In this document: piece by piece, positions 18,111 through 26,815 of the stretch
How the letters are laid out: each line of letters starts with the position of its first letter
Position numbering within the stretch: position 1 is the stretch's first letter
Origin: Caulobacter hibisci
GTDB taxonomy: Bacteria; Pseudomonadota; Alphaproteobacteria; Caulobacterales; Caulobacteraceae
Assembly (NCBI RefSeq): GCF_016135805.1
Contig: NZ_JADWOX010000014.1
Location: 83,612-147,611 of the forward strand
Length of the DNA: 64,000 nucleotides
Direction: 5' to 3'
The notes under the pieces: generated by a model
Told to the model about the DNA's origin: nothing
The model's database searches: none
What the model saw: only the letters and a program-made list of their open reading frames with translations
Position numbers and translations under genes: made by a program

Positions 18111-19049
18111 ATGATCCTGCCAACCCTGCGGCAGTTGCAATACCTGGTCAGCCTTCACGAGCACATGCACTTCAGCCGCGCGGCCGACGCCTGCCATGTG
18201 ACGCAATCCACCCTCTCGGCGGGCTTGAAGGAGCTGGAGGCGATCCTAGGCGCGCGCCTGGTGGAACGCACCCGGCGGGTGACCCTCTTCACGCCGCTGG
18301 GCGTGCGAGCCGCCGCGCGGGCCAAGGACATGCTGCGCCAGGCGCGCGACCTGACCGACCTGGCCCGGGTCGCCGCCGTTCCGCTGAGCGGGACGCTGCG
18401 ACTGTCGGTGATCCCCACCATCGCCCCCTTCCTGCTGCCGCGCCTGCTGCCGGCGCTGAAGGCCGCCTGTCCCGACCTGCAGGTGGTGCTGCACGAGGAG
18501 ATGAGCCACTGGGCCTGCGAAGGCCTGGCGCGCGGCGCCCGGGACTGCCTCGTCCTGGCCCTGCCGTTCCCCTGCGACGGGCTGGATCACGTGGCCCTGT
18601 TCGACGACGACATACTGGTGGCCCTGCACGCCGACGATCCGCTGGCGGCCCAGCCGACGATCGCGCCGGCCGACCTGCCGGCCGACCGCCTGCTGCTGCT
18701 GGACGACGGCCACTGCCTGCGCGACCACGCACTTGGGGCGTGCGAGCGCCGCGACCTCGAACGGGGGCCCGGACGCGGCGCGGGCGTCCATACGCTGGTG
18801 CAGCTGGTGGGCGCGGGAATGGGGCTGAGCCTGATCCCCGCCATGGCCGTCGAGGCCGGCGTCATCGCCGGCGCGCCGATCGTCACCCGTTCGCTCGACA
18901 CGCCCAAGGCCCATCGCACGGTGGCCCTGGCCTGGCGGCGCAATACGCCTCGCGCCGAGGAATTCGCTCTGCTGGCCCAGCACATCCGCCAGGGGCTGGC
19001 CATGCCGCAAGACGGTCCGACCTTCGCCGACGAGATCGAGATCGCTTGA
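18111..19049 (+). CDS. oxyR: Hydrogen-peroxide sensor OxyR (LysR family)
   Basis: A 312-aa regulator. I chose ATG at 18111 because the LysR helix-turn-helix (LRQLQYLVSLHEHMHFSRAA) starts directly after it; the longer frame is Pro-rich and low complexity. The redox pair is present: Cys202 in DDGHCLRDHALGAC and Cys211, spaced nine residues as in E. coli OxyR (199/208). These form a disulfide on peroxide exposure. The next gene is a catalase, the classic target, and a LysR-type dyad lies between them at 19046-19066. Confidence 0.94.
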   Translation: MILPTLRQLQYLVSLHEHMHFSRAADACHVTQSTLSAGLKELEAILGARLVERTRRVTLFTPLGVRAAARAKDMLRQARDLTDLARVAAVPLSGTLRLSVIPTIAPFLLPRLLPALKAACPDLQVVLHEEMSHWACEGLARGARDCLVLALPFPCDGLDHVALFDDDILVALHADDPLAAQPTIAPADLPADRLLLLDDGHCLRDHALGACERRDLERGPGRGAGVHTLVQLVGAGMGLSLIPAMAVEAGVIAGAPIVTRSLDTPKAHRTVALAWRRNTPRAEEFALLAQHIRQGLAMPQDGPTFADEIEIA

Positions 19050-19066
19050 TCGGTTCGATCGATCAA
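19046..19066. promoter_or_regulatory. LysR-type dyad between oxyR and catalase gene
   Basis: TTGATCG-N7-CGATCAA is a perfect 7-bp inverted repeat and contains T-N11-A centred at 19056, the shape of LysR-family boxes. It overlaps the oxyR stop and lies 80 bp upstream of the catalase ATG, a reasonable activator position. The match to OxyR's own consensus is not clear. Confidence 0.5.
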
Positions 19067-19145
19067 TGAGCCCAATTCCTTTCGTTTCTTATGGTCGGAC
19101 CCGGCTCCTATCAGGAGCGTCGACAGACGCACCCCAGGAGGCCAG

Positions 19146-20705
19146 ATGACGTCCCGACACTCCCCTTCCGCCGCGATCCTCGCCGCCGCGGCCCTGATCG
19201 CCGCCGGCGCCGCCCAGGCCGCCGAGACCCCGCGCCAGACGCAAGACAGCGGCGCTCCGGTCGGGGACAACCAGAACTCCAAGACCGCCGGCGAATGGGG
19301 CGGGGTGATGCTGGAGGACTTCCACCTCATCGAGAAGCTGGCCCGCTTCGACCGCGAACGCATTCCCGAGCGCGTCGTCCACGCCCGCGGCACGGGCGCG
19401 GAGGGTGAATTCGTCTCCAACGGCGAGCTCGACCGGTTCACCAAGGCCGCCCTGTTCAAGGCCGGCGTGAAGACCCCGGTGTTCGTGCGCTTCTCGAAGG
19501 TCATTCACCCGAACGGCTCGCCGGAATTTCTGCGCGACCCGCACGGCTTCGCCACCAAGTTCTATTCGACCGAGGGCAACTGGGACCTGGTGGGCAACAA
19601 CCTGCCGGTGTTCTTCATCCGCGACGCCATGAAGTTCCCCGACATGGTGCACTCGCTGAAGCCCTCGCCGGTGACGAACAAGCAGGACCCGACTCGGTTC
19701 TTTGACTTCTTCAGTCACCAGCCCGAGAGCACGCACATGATCACCCAGCTCTATACGGACCTGGGCACGCCGCAGAGCTATCGGACCATGGACGGCAACG
19801 GCGTCCACGCCCTGAAGCTGGTCGATGAGGACGGCAAGGTGGTGTTCGTGAAGTTCCACTGGAAAAGCCAGCAGGGCATCAGGAACTACACGCCTGAGCA
19901 GGCCGAGAAGGCCGGCTTCAACTACCTGACCGACGACCTCTATGCGACGATCGGCAAGGGCCAGGCGGCCAAGTGGGATCTCTACGCCAAGATCCTCAAG
20001 CCCGAGGACGTCGCCAAGCTCAGCTACAATCCGTTCGACGCCACCAAGGACTGGTACGACATGCCGGAGATCAAGGTCGGGACCATGACCTTGAACAAGG
20101 TGCCGGAGAACTTCTTCCAGTCGACCGAGATGAGCGCCTTCTCGCCGGGCGTGATGGTTCCCGGCATCGAGCCCTCGCCCGACCGCCTGCTGCAGGGCCG
20201 CCTGTTCAGCTATGCCGACACCCAGCGCCACCGCCTGGGTCCGAACTATCAGCAACTGGCGGTCAACGCGCCCAGGAGCCCGGTGGCGAACGGCGCCCAG
20301 GACGGGGCGATGAACACCGTCCCGCGCGTCGGCGACGTCAACTACCAGCCCTCGCGCCGTCGGGACGCCGGCGCCTATGCCGACACGGCGGCCTACAAGC
20401 TGAGCCCCTACGAGGTTTCGACCACCATCCAGCAGAAGGCGATCGGCAAGCAGGAGCCCTTCATCCAGGCCGGGCTGTTCTGGAACCGCCTGCCGGAAGA
20501 CCAGAAGGCGGCCCTGATCCGCAACCTGTCGGCCGACCTGAACGGAGTCACCGTGCCGGAGATCAAGGAGATCATGGTCAGCCACTTCTACGCGGCCGAT
20601 CCCGACTACGGGACCCGGCTGGCGACGGCGACCAAGTTAGACCTGGCGGCCGTGAAGGCGCGGGCGGCCAAGGCCCTCGAGGCCGTCAAGCTGGCGGCCA
20701 ACTAA
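19146..20705 (+). CDS. Exported monofunctional heme catalase
   Basis: A 519-aa protein. It disproportionates hydrogen peroxide. The N-terminus (SAAILAAAALIAAGAAQAAE) is a signal peptide, so it should act in the periplasm. The catalytic His79 lies in ERVVHARGTGAEG, the distal Asn in GNNLPVFFIRDAMKFPD, and the proximal heme-ligand Tyr in RLFSYADTQRHRLGPNY. The length is that of small-subunit (KatA/KatB-like) catalases with a moderately long tail. It lies between oxyR and an ankyrin gene, the same neighbours as katB in Pseudomonas. Confidence 0.95.
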   Translation: MTSRHSPSAAILAAAALIAAGAAQAAETPRQTQDSGAPVGDNQNSKTAGEWGGVMLEDFHLIEKLARFDRERIPERVVHARGTGAEGEFVSNGELDRFTKAALFKAGVKTPVFVRFSKVIHPNGSPEFLRDPHGFATKFYSTEGNWDLVGNNLPVFFIRDAMKFPDMVHSLKPSPVTNKQDPTRFFDFFSHQPESTHMITQLYTDLGTPQSYRTMDGNGVHALKLVDEDGKVVFVKFHWKSQQGIRNYTPEQAEKAGFNYLTDDLYATIGKGQAAKWDLYAKILKPEDVAKLSYNPFDATKDWYDMPEIKVGTMTLNKVPENFFQSTEMSAFSPGVMVPGIEPSPDRLLQGRLFSYADTQRHRLGPNYQQLAVNAPRSPVANGAQDGAMNTVPRVGDVNYQPSRRRDAGAYADTAAYKLSPYEVSTTIQQKAIGKQEPFIQAGLFWNRLPEDQKAALIRNLSADLNGVTVPEIKEIMVSHFYAADPDYGTRLATATKLDLAAVKARAAKALEAVKLAAN

Positions 20706-20721
20706 CCTCCCTCTCGCCTTC

Positions 20722-20757
20722 AGCGGGCTCGCTCCGGCGGGCCCGCTTTCTCTTTTT
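20722..20757 (+). terminator. Terminator or attenuator between catalase and ankyrin genes
   Basis: A 7-bp stem (AGCGGGC at 20722-20728, GCCCGCT at 20741-20747) is followed by TTCTCTTTTT. It ends 13 bp before the ankyrin-gene start, so it may end catalase mRNA or only reduce read-through. Confidence 0.75.
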
Positions 20758-20769
20758 CAGAAAGCTTCG

Positions 20770-21300
20770 ATGTTCACCGCACTGTTCGCGCTCGCCTTGC
20801 AGAGCGCGCCGCTCGCCCCCGCGCCGGATCCGCGCGCCAGCTTCTTCGCCGCCGCGCGCGAGGGCCGCGCCGACCTGGTCACGACCCTGCTCGACGCCGG
20901 GGCGCCGATCGACGCCCGGGACGACCGCGGCTACACGGCCCTGACCCTGGCCGCCTACAACGGCAAGGCCGACCTCGTGAGCGTGCTGATCGCCCGTGGC
21001 GCGGACGCCTGCGCCGTCGATCCGCGCGGCAACACCGCCCTGATGGGCGCGGCCTTCAAGGGCGACGACGACATGGCGCGGCTGCTGCTCGACAAGGCCC
21101 CCTGCCCCGTCGACCAGACCAATGCCCAAGGGCAGACGGCTTTGATGATGGCCAGCCTGTTCGGCCGAGAGGCGCAGGTTCGGCTGCTGGTCGCCAAGGG
21201 CGCGTCGCCCTCCGCGCAGGACGCTTCGGGAAACACCGCCCTGAGCCTGGCCACGCGCCAAGGCGCGACGGGCGTCGTGGCGGCGCTGGGCGGCCGCTGA
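20770..21300 (+). CDS. Exported ankyrin-repeat protein paired with catalase
   Basis: A 176-aa protein with a short hydrophobic N-terminus (LFALALQSAPLAPAP), probably a signal peptide, followed by four to five ankyrin repeats (for example DDRGYTALTLAAYNGKADLV, DPRGNTALMGAAFKGDDDMA, NAQGQTALMMASLFGREAQV, DASGNTALSLATRQGATGVV). Ankyrin proteins next to catalases, such as AnkB of Pseudomonas aeruginosa, support catalase activity in the periplasm; the same role is inferred here. It ends convergently against thiL 6 bp away. Confidence 0.88.
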   Translation: MFTALFALALQSAPLAPAPDPRASFFAAAREGRADLVTTLLDAGAPIDARDDRGYTALTLAAYNGKADLVSVLIARGADACAVDPRGNTALMGAAFKGDDDMARLLLDKAPCPVDQTNAQGQTALMMASLFGREAQVRLLVAKGASPSAQDASGNTALSLATRQGATGVVAALGGR

Positions 21301-21306
21301 GACGGC

Positions 21307-22389
21307 TCAGCCGTGCAGCCACCCCAGCCGCTGGGGCGTGATGTCCTTGCCCTTGAACAGCGCCGCGACGCCCTCGCCTTCGACGAACTCGCCGATGTCG
21401 CGGACCGGCAGGCCGGCGGCGAAGGCGGCGGCCTGGAAGGCGGCGACGTCGGCGGGGGGGATGGCGCAGACGATCTCGTAGTCGTCGCCGCCCGAGGCCA
21501 GGGACATGCGGGCTTCGCCGCGTTCGGGCTGGGCTTCCAGCCAGGCGCGGGCGCCGGTCGATAGCGGCAGGCGGTCGAGGTCGACCTTGACCTGCAGGCC
21601 GCTGGCCTTGGCGATGTGGCCGGCGTCGGCCAGCAGACCGTCGGAGACGTCGGCGGCGGCGTGGGCGTATTGGCGCAGGGCCTCGCGCAGGGACAGGCGC
21701 GGCGCAGGGGTGCGGTAGCGGCGCACGAGGCCGCCGTCGGGATCCTCGACCTCGCCCCAGTGGGCCAGGAGGCCGAGCCAGCCGTCGCCGATGCTGCCGC
21801 TGACCACGAGGCGGTCGCCGGCCTGGGCGCCGCGGCGCAGGACGGCCGCGCCTTGTGGCACCCAGCCCAGCAAGGTGGCGGAAACGACCAGGGCGCCGGA
21901 GGTGGTGACGGTGTCGCCGCCCAGCAGGTTGATCCCGTAGGCCTGGCCGTCTTCTGCCAAGCCGCGGGCGAAGGTCTCGCGGTCCTCGACGGTCGTGCCC
22001 GAGGGCCAGCCGACGGCGAGGAAATAGCCGTAGGGCTCGGCGCCCTTGGCGGCCAGGTCGGAGAGATTGGTGCGCAGCAGGCGCTTGGCGACGACGTCGA
22101 GGTCCTCGCCGGCCAGGAAGTGAACACCGGCGACCATGGCGTCCTTGGTAATCACCAGGTCGTAGCCGGGACGCGACGGAAGCACGGCCGCGTCGTCCAG
22201 CAGGTCGAGCGCGGCGGGATCGCCGTTGGTCAGGGGCCGCAGGAACCGCTCGATCAGCTCGAACTCGTCCGGACCGGCGGGCGCGGCCGCCGGGGGGACG
22301 TCGTCGAACCACGACTCGTCGTCCTCCGCCCCCGGCGTCGTCGCCGGGGCGGGGTCGTCGAACCAGTCGTCGTCAGACTCGGGCGTCAC
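21307..22389 (-). CDS. thiL: Thiamine-monophosphate kinase with acidic repeat extension
   Basis: A 360-aa cytoplasmic enzyme that phosphorylates TMP to thiamine diphosphate. I chose GTG at 22389, which overlaps the nusB stop by 17 bp; no later start codon precedes the conserved domain. That domain begins at [11 protein letters not shown] (~residue 42) and shows [29 protein letters not shown] and [12 protein letters not shown], the metal and ATP ligands. The first ~40 residues are unusual: two tandem acidic units, [15 protein letters not shown] and [17 protein letters not shown]. Thiamine synthesis genes are otherwise absent here; it ends the glyA-nrdR-ribH-nusB-thiL order. Confidence 0.93.
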   Translation of the reverse strand: MTPESDDDWFDDPAPATTPGAEDDESWFDDVPPAAAPAGPDEFELIERFLRPLTNGDPAALDLLDDAAVLPSRPGYDLVITKDAMVAGVHFLAGEDLDVVAKRLLRTNLSDLAAKGAEPYGYFLAVGWPSGTTVEDRETFARGLAEDGQAYGINLLGGDTVTTSGALVVSATLLGWVPQGAAVLRRGAQAGDRLVVSGSIGDGWLGLLAHWGEVEDPDGGLVRRYRTPAPRLSLREALRQYAHAAADVSDGLLADAGHIAKASGLQVKVDLDRLPLSTGARAWLEAQPERGEARMSLASGGDDYEIVCAIPPADVAAFQAAAFAAGLPVRDIGEFVEGEGVAALFKGKDITPQRLGWLHG

Positions 22390-22828
22390 GCGCGATGGCG
22401 TCCAGGGCGCCGTTGATGAAGCCGGCTTCCGGCCCTTCGAAGAACGACTTGGCGATCTCGACATATTCGTCGATCACGACCTCGGTCGGGACGTCCCGAC
22501 GGTTCATCAGCTCGTAGGCGCCGGCGCGCAGCACGGCGCGGGCGGTGGCGTCCAGGCGCTCCAGCTTCCAGCCCGAGGCCAGGCGGCGAACGATGGCCGG
22601 GTCGATCTCGGTCTGCTTGGAGACCACGCCCTTGACCAGGTCGGCGAAGAAGGTCTCGTCGGCCTGGGCCAGCTGGGCGCCCTCGGCGTCCTCGATGGCG
22701 CGGTCGAAGCGGTGCTCGGAGAACTCGCGCACGACGGCGTCGACGCCGGCGCCGGAGACTTCCATCTGATAGAGGGCCTGCACGGCCGCCAGACGCGAGA
22801 CGGAACGAGGCTGGATGCGCTTGCTCAT
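22373..22828 (-). CDS. nusB: Transcription antitermination factor NusB
   Basis: A 151-aa helical RNA-binding protein acting with NusE (S10) in rRNA antitermination. [21 protein letters not shown] at the start and [37 protein letters not shown] in the C-terminal half are diagnostic. Its start overlaps the ribH stop by 4 bp (ATGA). Confidence 0.95.
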   Translation of the reverse strand: MSKRIQPRSVSRLAAVQALYQMEVSGAGVDAVVREFSEHRFDRAIEDAEGAQLAQADETFFADLVKGVVSKQTEIDPAIVRRLASGWKLERLDATARAVLRAGAYELMNRRDVPTEVVIDEYVEIAKSFFEGPEAGFINGALDAIARDARV

Positions 22829-23289
22829 CGCGCTTGTCCTGACAGCTGACGCTTCAATCCGACGATCTCCAGGCAGTCCCGAGCGGCTTGGCCCCCGCGG
22901 TCGCCCTGCGAGAGGCGCGCGCGATTCCAGGCCTGATCCTCGTCATCAACCGTCAACACCCCGTAACCAATGGCCAACCTTTTTCCGACGGCGAGGTCCT
23001 GAAGGCCGCGCGCGGTCTCGTTGGCGACGATTTCGAAGTGGTAGGTCTCGCCGCGGACGATGGCGCCCAGGGCGACATAGCCGTCATAGCGCACGCCCGA
23101 GGGGCCCTTGCCGGCTTCCTCGGCGATGGCGATGGCGGCCGGGATCTGCAGGGCGTCCGACACGGTGATGACGTCGTACTCCGCGCCTTGCCCTTCGATC
23201 GCCTGCACCGCGCCGGCCAGCAGCGCGTCGGAGAGGCCCGAATAACGGCGCCCCTCGACGATCAGCAGACGAATCCTGTCTTCCACCAT
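22825..23289 (-). CDS. ribH: 6,7-dimethyl-8-ribityllumazine synthase
   Basis: A 154-aa enzyme for the penultimate riboflavin step. The catalytic-His segment [19 protein letters not shown] and the end-of-core [17 protein letters not shown] are clear. The usual aromatic substrate-stacking loop is changed ([16 protein letters not shown]) and the normal VPGAFEIP-like loop reads SDALQIPAA. It is translationally coupled to nusB. ribD, ribE and ribBA, which often lie between nrdR and ribH in alphaproteobacteria, are absent; only 81 bp separate ribH from nrdR. Confidence 0.92.
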   Translation of the reverse strand: MVEDRIRLLIVEGRRYSGLSDALLAGAVQAIEGQGAEYDVITVSDALQIPAAIAIAEEAGKGPSGVRYDGYVALGAIVRGETYHFEIVANETARGLQDLAVGKRLAIGYGVLTVDDEDQAWNRARLSQGDRGGQAARDCLEIVGLKRQLSGQAR

Positions 23290-23370
23290 ATGCCTCTGAA
23301 CTCCTGGGCGGACGGGAGGCCTCAGCGGGCCGTCTCACGCCGACCCGAAAAATCGAATCGTAGAATGCGC

Positions 23371-23844
23371 CTATAGCTCGTCTTCGGCGACGTCACTCAA
23401 GCCTTCTTCGCCCAAAAACTTCGCGAAATCGCTGGTCTCCCGGAAATCGCGGTAGACCGAGGCGTAGCGCACATAGGCCACGTCATCGAGCGCCTTGAGG
23501 GCGGTCATGACCATTTCGCCCACGGCCGACGACGGCAGTTCGGTCTCGCCCTGGCTTTCCAGCCGCCGGACGATGCCGTTGACCATCCGCTCGACCCGCT
23601 CGCCCTCGATCGGCCGCTTGCGCGTGGCCAGCGAGATCGAGCGCATCAGCTTGTCCCTGTCGAACGGCGAGCGACGGCCCGAGCGCTTGACGATGATCAG
23701 CTCACGGAGCTGAACGCGCTCGAAGGTGGTGAAGCGGCCGGCGCACTCCGGGCAGAGGCGACGACGGCGGATGGCCGCCCCGTCTTCCGACGGGCGGCTG
23801 TCCTTCACCTGGCTTTCGGCATGGCCGCAGAATGGGCACCGCAT
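23371..23844 (-). CDS. nrdR: Ribonucleotide reductase repressor NrdR
   Basis: A 157-aa repressor of nrd genes. The N-terminal zinc ribbon ([17 protein letters not shown] ... [15 protein letters not shown]) has both CxxC pairs. The ATP-cone follows ([19 protein letters not shown]) and senses ATP/dATP. It lies 31 bp downstream of glyA in the same direction. Confidence 0.96.
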   Translation of the reverse strand: MRCPFCGHAESQVKDSRPSEDGAAIRRRRLCPECAGRFTTFERVQLRELIIVKRSGRRSPFDRDKLMRSISLATRKRPIEGERVERMVNGIVRRLESQGETELPSSAVGEMVMTALKALDDVAYVRYASVYRDFRETSDFAKFLGEEGLSDVAEDEL

Positions 23845-23875
23845 GATCTTGGCCCTCCCCTGCGGCCAGCCGCTA

Positions 23876-25165
23876 TTAGTTGTAGATCGGGAAGCGAGCC
23901 GTCAAGGCCAGCACTTCCTCGCGGACCTTGGCCTCGACCGCCGCATTGCCGTCGGCGCCGTTGGCGGCCAGGCCGTTGACGACCTCGCCGATCAGTTCGC
24001 CGACGCGGGTGAACTCGGCTTCCTTGAAGCCGCGCGTGGTGCCGGCCGGGGTGCCCAGGCGGATGCCCGAGGTGATTGTGAACGGCGCGGTGTCGAACGG
24101 CACGCCGTTCTTGTTGCAGGTCATGTGGGCGCGCTCGAGGCTGTGCTCGGCGTCACGGCCGGTCACGCCCTTGGGACGCAGGTCGACCAGCATCAGGTGG
24201 CTGTCGGTGCCGCCCGAGACGATGTTGACGCCCGACTTGCCCAGCGCTTCGGCCAGGGCCTTGGCGTTGGCGATGACCTGAGCGGCGTAGTCCTTGAACG
24301 AGGGCTGCAGCGCCTCGCCGAAAGCGACGGCCTTGGCGGCGATGACGTGCTCGAGCGGGCCGCCCTGCAGGCCGGGGAACACGGCCGAATTGACCTTCTT
24401 GATGATGGCTTCGTCGTTGGTCAGCACCATGCCGCCGCGCGGGCCGCGCAGGGTCTTGTGGGTGGTGGTGGTGACGACGTGGGCGTGCGGGACCGGGCTG
24501 GGGAACACGCCGCCGGCCACCAGGCCCGCGAAGTGGGCCATGTCGACCATCAGGTAGGCCCCGACGCTGTCGGCGATCTCGCGGAAGCGGGCGAAGTCGA
24601 TCTCGCGGCTATAGGCGCTGCCGCCGGCGATGATCAGCTTGGGCTTCTCGCGCTGGGCGACCTCGGCGACGTTGTCGTAGTCGATCAGCTGGTCCTGCTG
24701 GCGCACGGTGTAGGACACCGGCTTGAACCACTTGCCCGACTGGTTGGCGGGCGAGCCGTGGGTCAGGTGGCCGCCGGCGGCCAGGTCCATGCCCAAGAAC
24801 GCATCACCCGGCTGCAAGAGGGCCATGAAGACCGACTGGTTGGCCTGCGAGCCCGAGTGCGGCTGGACGTTGGCGAAGGCCGCGCCGAACAGCTGCTTGG
24901 CGCGCTCGATGGCGATGGTCTCGATCTCGTCGACCCATTCGCAGCCGCCGTAATAGCGCTTGCCCGGATAGCCCTCGGCGTACTTGTTGGTCAGGATCGA
25001 GCCCTGGGCCTCGAGCACGGCCTTGGAGACGATGTTCTCCGAGGCGATCAGCTCGATCTGGTTCTGCTGACGACCCAGCTCCCGACCGATGCGATCGAAG
25101 ATGTCGCGGTCTGCGGACTGCAGGTCGGCGCCGAAGAACTTGGTCAGGTCGGTGGAAGTCGTCAT
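23876..25165 (-). CDS. glyA: Serine hydroxymethyltransferase
   Basis: A 429-aa PLP enzyme interconverting serine and glycine with tetrahydrofolate. The PLP Lys lies in [18 protein letters not shown]. Other clear segments are [17 protein letters not shown] and [19 protein letters not shown]. The 5' region (25166-25293) is very GC-rich and holds a small hairpin (CTCCCG/CGGGAG at 25211-25226) of unknown use; no known riboswitch is recognisable. Confidence 0.97.
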   Translation of the reverse strand: MTTSTDLTKFFGADLQSADRDIFDRIGRELGRQQNQIELIASENIVSKAVLEAQGSILTNKYAEGYPGKRYYGGCEWVDEIETIAIERAKQLFGAAFANVQPHSGSQANQSVFMALLQPGDAFLGMDLAAGGHLTHGSPANQSGKWFKPVSYTVRQQDQLIDYDNVAEVAQREKPKLIIAGGSAYSREIDFARFREIADSVGAYLMVDMAHFAGLVAGGVFPSPVPHAHVVTTTTHKTLRGPRGGMVLTNDEAIIKKVNSAVFPGLQGGPLEHVIAAKAVAFGEALQPSFKDYAAQVIANAKALAEALGKSGVNIVSGGTDSHLMLVDLRPKGVTGRDAEHSLERAHMTCNKNGVPFDTAPFTITSGIRLGTPAGTTRGFKEAEFTRVGELIGEVVNGLAANGADGNAAVEAKVREEVLALTARFPIYN

Positions 25166-25371
25166 CGGGCGCTCCTTGGGGTCGGGCGGCGGCGGGCTTT
25201 GGGCGACGGGCTCCCGCGAGCGGGAGTCGACGGGGCTCTCTTTAACTCCCTTCGCGCCGCGATCAATCTCGGAACCGCCTTCGTAACCATGCGTTGCTCA
25301 CGAACCCGGTGCGGTGTGGCCGCCACGCCGGGGCTTTAGCAATGCAACGAACAGAGACGGGCGGGATACGT

Positions 25372-25815
25372 ATGGCGGTTTCACACGGCGAAGCGGCTTT
25401 GGAAGTCTTGGACGAGGCCGACCTGCTGGCGCTGAGCGCGAGCATCGTCGCGGCCTATGTAGGGCAGAACAAGATTTCCCAGACTGCGGTGCCCGAGCTG
25501 ATCCGAACCGTCCATGGCGCGCTGCAGACCCTGGGCGACGAGCCCGTCACGGCTCGTCCCACGGAAAAGGCCAAGCCGGCCGTGCCGGTCTCGCGCTCGG
25601 TCCAGCACGACTACATCGTCTGCCTGGAAGACGGCAAAAAGCTGAAGATGCTGAAGCGCTACCTGCGCTCGCACTACGACATGAGCCCCGAGGACTACCG
25701 CCGCAAATGGGGCCTGCCGTCGGACTATCCGATGGTCGCCCCGGCCTATGCCGCGCGCCGCTCGGACTTCGCCAAGCAGATCGGCCTGGGCAAGGGCGTG
25801 CGCAGGAGGGCGTAG
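25372..25815 (+). CDS. mucR: MucR/Ros family transcriptional regulator
   Basis: A 147-aa DNA-binding protein. I chose ATG at 25372 (MAVSHGEAALEVLDEADLL); ATG at 25342 is an alternative. The C-terminal DNA-binding domain reads YIVCLEDGKKLKMLKRYLRSHYDMSPEDYRRKWGLPSDYPMVAP in short blocks. The zinc-finger ligands of Ros (C-x2-C and H) are only partly kept: CLED replaces CLEC and RYL replaces RHL. MucR proteins act as broad, H-NS-like repressors of cell-cycle and envelope genes in alphaproteobacteria; targets here are unknown. Confidence 0.92.
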   Translation: MAVSHGEAALEVLDEADLLALSASIVAAYVGQNKISQTAVPELIRTVHGALQTLGDEPVTARPTEKAKPAVPVSRSVQHDYIVCLEDGKKLKMLKRYLRSHYDMSPEDYRRKWGLPSDYPMVAPAYAARRSDFAKQIGLGKGVRRRA

Positions 25816-25837
25816 GCCGCAGCTGCGAAAACCCCGC

Positions 25838-25906
25838 CCTTCGACAGGCTCAGGGTGAGGTTTTCTACTGCGCCGACCATGATCCTCATCCTGAGCTTGT
25901 CGAAGG
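25838..25906. repeat. Inverted repeat of the CCTTCGACARGCTCAGG family
   Basis: Arms at 25838-25860 and 25884-25906 match over 23 bp with two mismatches and enclose 23 bp. The arm sequence (CCTTCGACAGGCTCAGGGTG) is a widespread intergenic repeat in Caulobacterales and Sphingomonadales. It lies between the convergent mucR and SDR genes. Confidence 0.85.
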
Positions 25907-25927
25907 ACGAGGATCACTCACTCCCCT

Positions 25928-26722
25928 TTACGCTTCCGAGAAGATGTCGCGCTTCTTGAACGAAGCGGTCATGAACCGGCCCATGGCCTTGGGCATGGTC
26001 AGCCAGCGCACCGGCGCGGCGGTGGCCTCGCCCTTCAGCACGCCGTCGGCGATGTAGGGGGCCACGGTTTCCACGCGGTCGCCGAGGATGTTGTAGAGCT
26101 TCATCGACTTCTGGCGCTCGGCGTCCGAAGCGTCCTTCATCTCGGACTGCAACAGGTCGGTGGCGACGATGCCGGGGCTGATCGTGCCGATCCGCACGTT
26201 GGTGCCGTCCAGCTCCTTGCCCATCGACTTGGTGAAATAGGTCACCGCCCGCTTGGTGGCGCCGTACAGCGTCAGGCCCGAGGCCGTCATGCCGTCGCTG
26301 CCGAAGCCCTCGAAATTGTAGATCGCCCCGCCTCCGGCCTGGGCCAGCATGCGGGTCATGGCCAGCTTGGTGGCCTTGATCACGCCCAGCAGGTTGGTGG
26401 CGACGATGGCGTCGATATCGGCCTCCTCCACCTCGTCCAGGCGCACGCGGGGCGAGACCGAGCCGGCGTTGTTGATCCAGATATCGACCGCGCCAAAGCG
26501 TTCGACGGCCGTGTTCCACAGGGTTTCCAGGTCGGCGACCTTGCTGACGTCGCAGGCCTGGGCGGCGACCGCGCCGCCGGTGGCTTCCAGCTTGGCCAGG
26601 GCCTCGGCCAGGACCTTCGGGTTACGGCCCGAGATCACCACCTGACAGCCGCGCTCGAGGAAGGCTTCCGCCAGGCCGAAGCCGATGCCGCGGCTGCTGC
26701 CGGTGATCACGATGGTCTTCAC
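25928..26722 (-). CDS. Short-chain dehydrogenase/reductase
   Basis: A 264-aa Rossmann-fold oxidoreductase. The cofactor-binding TGSSRGIGFGLAEAF, WINNAGSV, and the catalytic YGATKRAVTYF (Tyr and Lys) are complete; the residue before the Tyr region reads ASGLTLYG, so the catalytic Ser sits in DGMTASG. ISGRNPKVLAEAL after strand 2 has an Arg favouring NADP. Substrate unknown. The upstream gap to the next gene is 93 bp. Confidence 0.9.
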   Translation of the reverse strand: MKTIVITGSSRGIGFGLAEAFLERGCQVVISGRNPKVLAEALAKLEATGGAVAAQACDVSKVADLETLWNTAVERFGAVDIWINNAGSVSPRVRLDEVEEADIDAIVATNLLGVIKATKLAMTRMLAQAGGGAIYNFEGFGSDGMTASGLTLYGATKRAVTYFTKSMGKELDGTNVRIGTISPGIVATDLLQSEMKDASDAERQKSMKLYNILGDRVETVAPYIADGVLKGEATAAPVRWLTMPKAMGRFMTASFKKRDIFSEA

Positions 26723-26815
26723 GGGTCGATTCCTCTGCGTACAGGCGAGGCATCCAGCCTCAAGCGGCGCGAGCTTGCAGCGGCCTTGTCGCCGGAAACC
26801 GCCACGCGGAGAGCC

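Noticed and set aside
25211..25226. Riboswitch or attenuator in the glyA leader
   Set aside because: Only one small hairpin (CTCCCG/CGGGAG) is visible; no known riboswitch core or U-tract.
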